Source: a virus
Virus record (IMG/VR): IMGVR_UViG_3300032242_001183
Location: 1-22,882 of that record
DNA: 22,882 bases
Reading direction: 5' to 3' (one strand)
In this document: positions 14,646 through 20,601 of the stretch, piece after piece
How the letters are laid out: the number at the start of each line of letters is the position of its first letter
Numbering within the stretch: position 1 is the stretch's first letter
Notes under the pieces: model-generated
Databases searched by the model: none
Told to the model about the DNA's origin: nothing
Seen by the model: only the letters and a program-made list of their open reading frames with translations
Position numbers and translations under genes: made by a program

Positions 14646-14686
14646 CTTTCGATAGGGGGGGGGGGGGGCTTGTTCTATCGTGAAAG
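14646..14686. promoter_or_regulatory. Inverted repeat around G-tract, integrase leader
   Basis: CTTTCGATAG (14646-14655) is mirrored by CTATCGTGAAAG (14675-14686), with a TG insertion in the right arm. The run of G lies between the arms. The dyad lies 28-68 nt upstream of the integrase start, where a regulator or integrase could bind, or where an RNA hairpin could form in the leader. Confidence 0.5.
14655..14668. repeat. Homopolymer run of 14 G
   Basis: Fourteen consecutive G on the plus strand (14 C in the integrase mRNA sense). Runs of this length slip in replication and sequencing. If the longer integrase frame were used, length changes would switch it on or off; with the GTG start at 14618 the tract is only in the leader. 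Confidence 0.9.
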
Positions 14687-14774
14687 CGTGACCAACTTGT
14701 GACACAGGTTCCTCCGGCTGCGACACGCCGGAAAGGTGCGTCATGTGACGAAGATCACAGCCTGTGGATAAAGC

Positions 14775-14815
14775 TGGCTCCTCCTGATGGACTCGAACCA
14801 TCAACCCTGCGGTTA
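14775..14815 (-). other. attP core, copy of tRNA-Asn 3' half
   Basis: On the minus strand this reads as the 3' half of a tRNA-Asn gene: TAACCGCAGGG (anticodon 3' side), then the T-arm GATGG-TTCGAGT-CCATC, acceptor strand AGGAGGA, discriminator G and CCA. The TCCTCCT 5' acceptor strand and D-arm are absent, so it is not a tRNA gene. A short tRNA 3' identity segment beside an integrase is the normal form of attP: integration restores the host tRNA. It lies about 155 nt upstream of the integrase start. The left limit is the CCA end (14775); the other limit, near the anticodon loop, is approximate. The tRNA identity (Asn) rests on the U1-type acceptor (TCCTCCT/AGGAGGA) and similarity to known tRNA-Asn 3' ends. 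Confidence 0.82.
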
Positions 14816-15104
14816 CTGGTTGGAGAGGGCAAGCACTCCACAGCCTGAAAGTCCCTGCACTGCAACACTTTCCGACTGACCGCTGATGCGGCTCCGTTCA
14901 CCATAACGCACCTTCGACGGTGCTCTTGACCATTGTCTGGTCACACTTCAAACCTGTGCATAAGTGAGTACAAGCCGATGCGCGATGCGCTGGCACTTTT
15001 TTTTGACTGATTTTCCTGCGCTCATTCTGCAAAAGTCCGCCTCGTCCAAAGCCTCCTGAAAATGCAATGGACGCGCCCCTCCGGGCGACTAACTGAATAA
15101 CCCA

Positions 15105-15145
15105 CCGGACGGCGGCGTTACCTGACCACTGGCGTCGCCGTCCGG
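15105..15145 (+). promoter_or_regulatory. Leader hairpin 1
   Basis: CCGGACGGCG (15105-15114) pairs perfectly with CGCCGTCCGG (15136-15145) and extends inward by three pairs, one of them G-T. The loop is 15 nt. Its arms are nearly the same sequence as those of hairpin 2. Confidence 0.7.
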
Positions 15146-15151
15146 CACCAA

Positions 15152-15184
15152 CCGGATGGCGGCTCGACGGGGGCCGCCATCCGG
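15152..15184 (+). promoter_or_regulatory. Leader hairpin 2
   Basis: CCGGATGGCGGC (15152-15163) pairs perfectly over 12 bp with GCCGCCATCCGG (15173-15184), loop 9 nt. It ends 13 nt before the GGAGG ribosome site of the first early gene (15210). No T-run follows, so it is not a standard terminator. Confidence 0.7.
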
Positions 15185-15209
15185 AACAACTCAGACCGGA
15201 GGCACCACC

Positions 15210-15434
15210 GTGAACGGACTCACCCTTTTGGCCATGATCGGCGCTATCTGCTCGATCTGGATCATCCGCAGTTATCAGATCGACCTGGCTGATGCGCGCC
15301 GGCGTCATCGCCGCCTCGAGCACACCGTCACCAAACTGCGTGCCGAGCGCGAGGAGCTGCTCGACGAACTCGACGCGCACGTCGAGGCACTCACCGCCAA
15401 GCATCCCTCCCGCGGCCTGACATGCGTCAAATGA
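15210..15434 (+). CDS. Small membrane protein with coiled-coil tail
   Basis: A 74-residue protein: membrane segment at residues 4-22 (LTLLAMIGAICSIWIIRSY) and a charged helix of about 35 residues (RRRHRRLEHTVTKLRAEREE) with heptad-like spacing. GTG start with GGAGG (15198-15202) 7 nt ahead. It is the first gene of the early operon, right after the two leader hairpins. Small single-pass proteins at this place could act in superinfection exclusion or host takeover, but no family is recognised. Confidence 0.62.
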   Translation: MNGLTLLAMIGAICSIWIIRSYQIDLADARRRHRRLEHTVTKLRAEREELLDELDAHVEALTAKHPSRGLTCVK

Positions 15435-15616
15435 ACAGCGCCATAGCAGGACTTGCTATCGCCCTCGGCATGGGACTGGGCATCTTCGCCGTCAGTCTCC
15501 TGCAGCGCCAGCGCTACGCCCGCGAGCACCAGCAGCAGCTGCGGCGCATGGCGCACCTTCGCAAACTTGCCAACCCGCCAACCCCGAGCCAACGCGACCG
15601 CGTCGGCTACCTATGA
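15422..15616 (+). CDS. Small membrane protein, 64 aa
   Basis: Hydrophobic segment at about residues 7-26 (AIAGLAIALGMGLGIFAVSL) followed by a basic tail (QRQRYAREHQQQLRRM). The start could be the ATG at 15422 or the second ATG at 15431, which overlaps the previous stop (ATGA) and has the more typical coupling. Second of two consecutive single-pass membrane proteins; function unknown. No good independent ribosome site is seen, so expression probably depends on the upstream gene. Confidence 0.58.
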   Translation: MRQMNSAIAGLAIALGMGLGIFAVSLLQRQRYAREHQQQLRRMAHLRKLANPPTPSQRDRVGYL

Positions 15617-15660
15617 GAGAGGCGCATCCCATGTCCCCTAGAGAAATGTCGGCCGAGTGA
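15613..15660 (+). CDS. 15-codon linking mini-ORF
   Basis: ATG at 15613 overlaps the stop of the previous gene (ATGA) and its TGA (15658-15660) shares a base with the ATG of the next gene (TGATG). It encodes MREAHPMSPREMSAE. It may be only a translational bridge, or chance. No family or structure can be assigned. Confidence 0.3.
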   Translation: MREAHPMSPREMSAE

Positions 15661-16103
15661 TGGCCGCCGCCGCAATCGCGGCGCTTATGGCGCTCACTCC
15701 TGTGCAGAGTGCTTCACCCATGACCCATGCGGCCGAGATCCCTGCCAGCCAGCAGGCGTTCGCGGCCTGCGTATCCCACCGCGAATCCCACGGCAACTAT
15801 CGCGCCAGCCGCAACGAGGCTGGATCTTCAGCCGCAGGCCGCTGGCAGTTCCTCGACAAGCAATGGCGCCACGGCCTGTCCTTCATGGTTGCCGAGCGTC
15901 TGCGCGAGTTCGGCATGAGCGCCAAGGCTGCTGACAAGGTGCGTCGAGAACTGCAGGCTAAGCCGATCAGCCAATGGGCTCCCAAGTATCAAGACGCTGC
16001 CTTCCTTGCCGCGCTCAATGCTCGCGGGCCATGGTCCGGCTGGCGGCATTGGTATCTGGCCGGAAGCAAGTGCAACGCGCTCGTGCCCGTAGGTGCGCGA
16101 TGA
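15660..16103 (+). CDS. Secreted Rpf/transglycosylase-like protein
   Basis: A 147-residue protein with a signal-peptide-like N-terminus (MAAAAIAALMALTPVQSASP) and a lysozyme-like domain similar to actinobacterial resuscitation-promoting factors: ACVSHRESHGNYRA with catalytic E42 (Glu of the 'R-E-S-G-N' block), then SSAAGRWQFLDKQW, and a C-terminal WSGWRHWYLAGSKCN. C37 and C138 could form the disulfide usual in the family. Rpf-like domains cleave peptidoglycan glycan strands. It is not in the lysis cassette but in the early operon, and has its own export signal, so an early or lysogenic action on the cell wall is likelier than lysis. The ATG at 15660 follows TGA directly; GTG at 15657 is an alternative start. 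Confidence 0.74.
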   Translation: MAAAAIAALMALTPVQSASPMTHAAEIPASQQAFAACVSHRESHGNYRASRNEAGSSAAGRWQFLDKQWRHGLSFMVAERLREFGMSAKAADKVRRELQAKPISQWAPKYQDAAFLAALNARGPWSGWRHWYLAGSKCNALVPVGAR

Positions 16104-16261
16104 GCACGGCGCTGGACATGGATGCAGCCGGTGACGAGCGCGAGCTGATCTGTCGCTTCCTGCGGATTCTTGCGGAGTCTGAGAACGCCGAGCAGCGCGA
16201 CTTCTTCCTCTTTGCCACGCAACTGATCCAAGAGGGAGCGCACCATGTCAGTGACCTCTGA
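16100..16261 (+). CDS. Hypothetical acidic protein, 53 aa
   Basis: A 53-residue protein, MSTALDMDAAGDERELICRF and a helix-rich remainder. The ATG overlaps the previous TGA (ATGA), which fixes this start over the longer open frame upstream. One cysteine, no membrane segment, no motif recognised. It ends 17 nt inside the following gene. Early-operon accessory gene of unknown role. Confidence 0.55.
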   Translation: MSTALDMDAAGDERELICRFLRILAESENAEQRDFFLFATQLIQEGAHHVSDL

Positions 16262-16451
16262 GCAGCGCACCTATCACGCGATGCACGAGGTCCTCGAGGA
16301 CTTCGAGTTCACCCGCGAATATCACCGTGGCGATCTCGGCATCGCTGCATGGCGTCTGCAGATGAGCGAGGACGCCCTCGAACAGGCGCTCTACCGTGCG
16401 CGGCGCAAAGGTTACGAGGTCGGACCCTTCCATCGGAGCAACGATGTCTAG
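16245..16451 (+). CDS. Hypothetical protein, HTH-like helix pattern
   Basis: A 68-residue protein with AMHEVLEDFEFTREYHRGD then LGIAAWRLQMSEDALEQALY and RARRKGYEVGP, which gives a helix-turn-helix-like spacing ('G..A.RL.MS..AL..AL.R') seen in small phage regulators. GGGAG lies 8 nt before the ATG. DNA binding is a guess from this pattern. It could be a candidate Cro/Xis-like factor because a recognisable repressor or excisionase is otherwise missing. Confidence 0.52.
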   Translation: MSVTSEQRTYHAMHEVLEDFEFTREYHRGDLGIAAWRLQMSEDALEQALYRARRKGYEVGPFHRSNDV

Positions 16452-16644
16452 AGGTCACGACGCTCTATGCCCAATGGCAAAGTTGACGATGCTGAAGTCG
16501 GGCTGCCCGCAGTGCGATCTGATTGACAAGGCTCGTCAATCGACGCTCAAGTCCGCGCTGGCTTCCATCCGCTACGAGTTCCCTAAGCCGACGCTCGGAA
16601 TCAAGAAAGTCATGGCCATCATCGAGGCCGACATACATGACTGA
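16444..16644 (+). CDS. Small Cys-rich, possible zinc-binding protein
   Basis: A 66-residue protein with C9, C21 and C24 (DALCPMAKLTMLKSGCPQCD), a C-x11-C-x2-C arrangement often seen in small actinophage proteins and probably metal binding together with H5. The C-terminal half is helical and basic. ATG at 16444 with GGAG before it; the longer frame back to 16396 is not used because it lies inside the previous gene without a ribosome site. Function unknown. Confidence 0.55.
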   Translation: MSRGHDALCPMAKLTMLKSGCPQCDLIDKARQSTLKSALASIRYEFPKPTLGIKKVMAIIEADIHD

Positions 16645-16978
16645 CCACCGAAAGCATCGTGGCTACGCCTCGCAACGCATCGTCGCTGACTTCCTGCGCG
16701 TGAACGGCTGGCCGTATGCCGAGCCGGTGGGCGCTGGTCGGGACGGCTCAGACATCACCGGACTACTGGATATCGACGTCGAGGTGAAGGCCCGTCGGGG
16801 CTTTGACCCTTTGGCGGCGATGCGTCAGCAGGCCGAGCGCACTAAGCCCGGCGTCCTGTCCTTCGCGGTGCTGCGCATGGACGGTCAGGGCGAGAAGTCG
16901 ATCGAGGACTGGCCGACGGTGATCGCGTTCGGTGCGTTCGTGCAGCTGCTGCGCGAGGCCGGATATGGGGCCGCATGA
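16637..16978 (+). CDS. PD-(D/E)XK nuclease, Holliday-junction-resolvase-like
   Basis: A 113-residue protein with the small resolvase pattern: helix RGYASQRIVADFLRVNGW, then GRDGSDITG with D39, DIDVEVKARRG with E49 and K51 (E-x-K), and a terminal helix. This matches archaeal-type Holliday junction resolvase or related PD-(D/E)XK nucleases that cut branched DNA during replication and packaging. ATG at 16637 overlaps the previous gene; ATGA overlap with the WhiB gene follows. The length agrees with the family, and catalytic D, E and K are present. Which branched or damaged substrate it cuts is not known. Confidence 0.75.
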   Translation: MTDHRKHRGYASQRIVADFLRVNGWPYAEPVGAGRDGSDITGLLDIDVEVKARRGFDPLAAMRQQAERTKPGVLSFAVLRMDGQGEKSIEDWPTVIAFGAFVQLLREAGYGAA

Positions 16979-17211
16979 ACGACGACTGGATCGAGCGCGC
17001 TGCCTGCCGAGCCGACGGCATTGATCCTGACGAATGGTTCCCGGTCAGCGGTCACCCCGATGACTCCATCGCTGCGGTGCGGATCTGCAAGACGTGCCCG
17101 GTGCAAGCCGAATGCCTGGCCTACGCGATCCGCGTCAAGCCCACCGCCGGCATCTGGGCCGACATCAGTGCCCACCAAGTTGACCACCTGCGACGAAAGG
17201 CCAACGCATGA
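16975..17211 (+). CDS. WhiB-family iron-sulfur regulator
   Basis: A 78-residue WhiB-like protein. The four [4Fe-4S] ligands are in order: C11, C38, C41 and C47 (RICKTCPVQAEC, spacing CxxC-x5-C). The usual G-[VI]-W-G-G turn reads GIWADIS, so the second and third residues differ from the consensus. The basic C-terminal helix HQVDHLRRKA is kept. In actinobacteria WhiB proteins act with sigma factor A to set gene expression; phage-encoded ones, as in mycobacteriophage TM4, can interfere with the host's WhiB2 and cell division. Start overlaps the previous stop (ATGA) and the next gene starts on its stop, so it is in one translational unit with the two nucleases. Confidence 0.87.
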   Translation: MNDDWIERAACRADGIDPDEWFPVSGHPDDSIAAVRICKTCPVQAECLAYAIRVKPTAGIWADISAHQVDHLRRKANA

Positions 17212-18008
17212 CAATCGAGTTCACCTATCCCACCGTGGAGATCCCCCGCGACCGCTGGGGCCGACCACTCATCGTCCCCATCAACGGCGGCAAGCCCATC
17301 GGCTATACCCGCGTCAGCACCCTCGCGAAGGCACTAGACGACAAGACCGCGCTCACTAAGTGGAAGCAGCGACAGGTGGTCATCGGGCTCGGTGCCCGAC
17401 CGGACCTTGTCGCTGTTGCGAGCGCCGTCAAGAATGACGACCGCAAACTCGACGAGATCGTTGAGACCGCGATGACGGCCGCGGAGTCCGAGCGGGCCGC
17501 GAATATCGGAACCGCGCTGCACGCCCTGAGCGAGCAAGTGGACGCCGACTGCGCCATCGACTCCCTTCCGATGGAGTTCCGCGGAGACCTGACCGCCTAC
17601 CGACAGGCCATGAGCTCGATCGACATCGTGGCCACCGAAATGTTCGTGGTCACCGACGAGGTGCAAGCCGCCGGAACGTTCGATCGGCTCGTGCGCCTGC
17701 CTGACGGCCGCGTGATGATCGCCGACATCAAGACCGGCAAGCATGAGCCGAACTATCCGCACGGCGCCGCGACCCAGATGGCCGTCTATTCACGCGGAAA
17801 CCTGTATGACCCTGAGGCTGGCCGTCGAGGACACCTCCCGACGCTTGGCGTGGATCAAGCTCACGGGCTACTGATCCATCTGCCCGCCGGAACCTCCACC
17901 TGCCAGCTGTATCTGCTCGACCTTCACGTCGGCTGGTCACTCGCGCAGACCTCGGTCGCTGTCCGCAATGCCTTCAAGTCCAAGCCGATTACACCCCTGC
18001 CTGTCTGA
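17208..18008 (+). CDS. RecB/Cas4-like PD-(D/E)XK nuclease
   Basis: A 266-residue nuclease. Motif GTALHALSE holds H105; E144, D159 (AGTFDRLV), D173 and K175 (MIADIKTGK) and Q190 with Y194 (TQMAVY) follow, the motif order of RecB/Cas4/AddB nucleases. It is probably the phage exonuclease of a recombination pair or a replication nuclease. N-terminal 95 residues are a specific helical region. The ATG overlaps the WhiB stop, with AAAGG 7 nt before. A gene for a probable single-strand binding protein follows after a 47-nt gap with its own strong ribosome site. No FeS-cluster cysteine set of Cas4 is seen: only two cysteines are in the protein. Confidence 0.83.
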   Translation: MTIEFTYPTVEIPRDRWGRPLIVPINGGKPIGYTRVSTLAKALDDKTALTKWKQRQVVIGLGARPDLVAVASAVKNDDRKLDEIVETAMTAAESERAANIGTALHALSEQVDADCAIDSLPMEFRGDLTAYRQAMSSIDIVATEMFVVTDEVQAAGTFDRLVRLPDGRVMIADIKTGKHEPNYPHGAATQMAVYSRGNLYDPEAGRRGHLPTLGVDQAHGLLIHLPAGTSTCQLYLLDLHVGWSLAQTSVAVRNAFKSKPITPLPV

Positions 18009-18055
18009 CGCTGCGGCGCCAGTCAACCCAACCCAACAAAAGAAAGGCACCTGCC

Positions 18056-18523
18056 ATGTCCATGTTCGTCAGCCCCAGCGCCGCAAACGGCGACACCATC
18101 AAGCCCGCCGACGTCGAGGGGCACCTCCTCGTCGTCGAGCCCATCGAATACATCGCCAGCATGGCGACGTCGTTCGGTGACACCGATGCGGTGCGCATCA
18201 ACGTCCACGACATCAACGCACAAGCCACCTACGAGTCGGTGCTGTGGTTCTCCGGCGGCCTCGTCGGATCCCTCAAGGGCCGCGTCGGCCAGAAAGTCCT
18301 CGGCACGATGGGCAAAGGCACCGCTAAGCCCGGCATGTCAGCGCCGTGGATCCTGCAGGACGCCAGCGGCAACGACAAGGCAGTCGCCGCCGCCACCACC
18401 TACCTCACCGGACAGGTTGCCGCGCAGCTCACCGAACCAGCTGCACCGGCGCCCAGCGCCAAGCCCACCATGTCGGCCCTCGACGCAGCGCTCGCCAACC
18501 TTGAGGCGTCAGCCATCCGTTAG
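18056..18523 (+). CDS. Probable ssDNA-binding / recombination protein
   Basis: A 155-residue protein of a small actinophage family: LLVVEPIEYIASMATSFGDT, DAVRINVHDI, VLWFSGGLVGSLKGRVGQKV and LGTMGKGTAKPGMSAPWIL, then a Pro/Ala-rich linker and a short end. Such proteins follow RecB-like nucleases and are commonly taken as single-strand DNA-binding proteins with an OB-like fold, though direct proof is limited. It has a strong AAAGAAAGG ribosome site, consistent with high expression. The Ala/Pro-rich tail with a helical end fits a partner-binding C-terminus. Confidence 0.6.
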   Translation: MSMFVSPSAANGDTIKPADVEGHLLVVEPIEYIASMATSFGDTDAVRINVHDINAQATYESVLWFSGGLVGSLKGRVGQKVLGTMGKGTAKPGMSAPWILQDASGNDKAVAAATTYLTGQVAAQLTEPAAPAPSAKPTMSALDAALANLEASAIR

Positions 18524-18564
18524 CACCATCACCTCCTGCCGCGACATAGGTCGTCACCGCTGTC

Positions 18565-20601
18565 ATGGGCGAGCAGGAGGACGTGACCTCCCAACCTGCC
18601 GAGCATGAACTGCTCGCCGCTGCCCGCGCCTGGTATGACGCAGGCTTCGCCGTGATTCCCTGCCACGAGGACGGCTCCAAGCGCCCCTTCGGGCCGTGGC
18701 GCCAATACCAACTCAAGCGACCCGACTGGCACACCGTGCGCGAATGGCTGGAGTCCGGCCGCTTCACTGGCATCGGGGCGCTCATGGGAGAAGCCAGCCG
18801 CAACACCGAGATGATCGAGCTGGAGGGACCGCTCGACGCCGCCATCCAGCGCCTCGAGCGCGTCATGGAGCGCGCCCGCCAGCAGGGCTTCGCCGACCTC
18901 AACATGGCCGACCTCCTGGCACGCATCGCCCGAGGCTGCAGCGAGCAATCCGCAGGCGGTGGACTGCACCTCTTTATACGGGTCACTGACGGCCCCGCCA
19001 AGGCGAACACGAAACTGGCCCACGCCGGCCAAGGCCCCGACCGCAAGGTGATCGCCGAAACCCGAGGGGAGGGAGGCTTCGTGGTCGTTGCCCCCACCAC
19101 TGCCCGCAATGGGCATGAGCCGGGCACCGCCTACCTGTTCCTGCGCGGATCCTCCCCGGCCGGCGTCGTGGACGTCACCAGCGAGGAGCGCGACCTCATC
19201 CACCTGCTGATCACCCTCGCCCTCGATGAGCCCGATACGGCTTCGCGTATCACCAGCACGAGCACCGGGGCCAGCAGCTCTGAACCCGGCGCGTTCGACG
19301 AATACCGTCAGCGCACCACATGGCGGGACATCCTCGCCCCAGCTGGCTGGCGTGAAGGATTCACCGACGCTGACGGCCGCACCCACTGGACGCGGCCCGG
19401 CGGTCAGTCATTCGAAGGAACCAGCGCCACCACCCTCGAGGATGGGCCGCTGTATGTGTTCTCCACCAACGCCGGGCTACCCACCGAGCAAGGACTATCC
19501 AAGGCCACCGTGTACGCGCTGCTGCACCATGACGGGGACTTGAGTGCTGCAGGCAAGGCACTCGTCAAGGAATACTTCGGCCAGGCATCCACGGTCCTTC
19601 CACCATGGGAAGCATCGCTCGACCCTGACGCCACCGACGACGAGCGCGAGGAAGCCAAGACCTCCTACATCCGCGAGCGCCTGCCCATCCTTGACTGGCA
19701 AGCCCTGTGGGCCGACACCACCGAGGAAGAATGGATCGTTGAGCCACTGCTGGCCAAGCGACGCCTCGTGGCCCTGTATTCCGCGCCCAAGATCGGCAAG
19801 TCCCTGCTCATGCTCGAGCTCGCGGCAGGAATCGCCAGCGGACGCCCCGTGCTGGGAAACAGCGCCACGCATCCGTTGGCCGTGCTCTATGTGGACTTCG
19901 AGAACGATCCGCGAGGCGACATTCGCACGCGCCTCGAGGCGATGGGCTATGCACCCAGTGACCTAGGAAACCTGTGCTACCTGTCCTTCCCCACGCTCGC
20001 CAAGTTAGACACTAAGCAAGGAGCCGACGAGCTGCTGGCGGCGATCGCCGAGTACGCCTGCGAGGTAGTAGTCATCGACACCATCAGTCGATCCGTGGCC
20101 GGGGATGAGAACGAGAACGACACCTGGCTGAACTTCTACCGACACACCGGGCTAAGGCTCAAGCAAGCAGAGGTGGCCATGATCCGGCTGGACCACTCGG
20201 GCAAGGACGAAAGCAAAGGCCAGCGAGGTGGGTCGGCAAAGTCCGGCGACGTCGACGCCGTGTGGCGGCTATCCAAGTTAGGTGACGACACCTTCCGGCT
20301 GTCCTGCGAGGCCCACCGATTCCCGATCACCGAGCAAGTCGTGGACCTGCAGCGGGTCGAGGATCCACACCTGCGGCACAAGAGAGACATGGATGCCAGG
20401 GCGAAAGCCACCGACGAAATCATCGGCAAACTAGCCAAGGCAGGCGTGCCGAGGGACGGATCCGTAAAAGTCAGAGAAGCCCGCAGGATGCTCACAGCGG
20501 TCGGCATTTCATTCGCCAACGGATCAGTGAAAGCCGATGTGCTGGCCGAATACTGCCGACGTTTGCCCGTATTCGAGACCCCCGAAATGGGCACAGAATG
20601 A
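18565..20601 (+). CDS. Primase-polymerase / RepA-like helicase
   Basis: A 678-residue two-part replication protein. Residues 1-210 have the bifunctional primase/polymerase N-terminal pattern (HELLAAARAWYDAGFAVIP, then CHEDGSKRPFGPW, GIGALMGEAS, GGGLHLFIRV). Residues 385-600 form a RecA-type ATPase like plasmid RepA and AAA_25: Walker A SAPKIGKS (406-413), Walker B VVVID with D505, and a DHSGK turn. It likely primes and unwinds phage DNA at the adjacent candidate origin. The C-terminus has two helical segments and ends in an ATGA overlap with the next gene. ATG at 18565 has a weak ribosome site; GTG at 18583 follows AGGAGG too closely to prefer. No separate DNA polymerase gene is in the window. 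Confidence 0.87.
   Translation: MGEQEDVTSQPAEHELLAAARAWYDAGFAVIPCHEDGSKRPFGPWRQYQLKRPDWHTVREWLESGRFTGIGALMGEASRNTEMIELEGPLDAAIQRLERVMERARQQGFADLNMADLLARIARGCSEQSAGGGLHLFIRVTDGPAKANTKLAHAGQGPDRKVIAETRGEGGFVVVAPTTARNGHEPGTAYLFLRGSSPAGVVDVTSEERDLIHLLITLALDEPDTASRITSTSTGASSSEPGAFDEYRQRTTWRDILAPAGWREGFTDADGRTHWTRPGGQSFEGTSATTLEDGPLYVFSTNAGLPTEQGLSKATVYALLHHDGDLSAAGKALVKEYFGQASTVLPPWEASLDPDATDDEREEAKTSYIRERLPILDWQALWADTTEEEWIVEPLLAKRRLVALYSAPKIGKSLLMLELAAGIASGRPVLGNSATHPLAVLYVDFENDPRGDIRTRLEAMGYAPSDLGNLCYLSFPTLAKLDTKQGADELLAAIAEYACEVVVIDTISRSVAGDENENDTWLNFYRHTGLRLKQAEVAMIRLDHSGKDESKGQRGGSAKSGDVDAVWRLSKLGDDTFRLSCEAHRFPITEQVVDLQRVEDPHLRHKRDMDARAKATDEIIGKLAKAGVPRDGSVKVREARRMLTAVGISFANGSVKADVLAEYCRRLPVFETPEMGTE

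Larger units (their letters stand above)
14816..15209. promoter_or_regulatory. Non-coding control region between attP and early operon
   Basis: About 390 bases without a supported gene. It holds a nested dyad near attP (GAAAGT/ACTTTC at 14847-14852/14867-14872 around TGCACTGCA), TGGAG/CTCCA arms at 14821-14825/14836-14840, an operator-like dyad TGACCA-TTGTC-TGGTCA (14927-14943), a T-run at 14998-15004 leading into TTGACT (15003-15008) that could be a -35 element with a poor -10 (TCTGCA, 17 nt away), and the two hairpins listed separately. It is the expected place for the early promoter, integration-accessory sites and lysogeny control. No promoter can be called with confidence. Confidence 0.55.

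Noticed and set aside
14061-14702. A 213-codon plus-strand ORF
   Set aside because: It is antisense to the integrase and has no family-like pattern.
14619-14804. Integrase starting at an ATG at 14802-14804
   Set aside because: This extension would translate attP and the poly-C run (giving PPPP) with no ribosome site, whereas GTG at 14618 has GGGAG at good spacing.
14775-14905. A complete tRNA gene on the minus strand
   Set aside because: Only the 3' half is tRNA-like. The needed TCCTCCT 5' acceptor strand and D-arm are absent, so it is an attP segment.
14898-15404. A 168-codon minus-strand ORF in the control region
   Set aside because: It reads through the hairpins and the first early gene on the opposite strand, has no ribosome site, and shows no family pattern. 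A repressor here was considered but no HTH is visible.
18529-19386. A 285-codon minus-strand ORF
   Set aside because: Antisense to the primase-helicase gene, with no recognisable motif.
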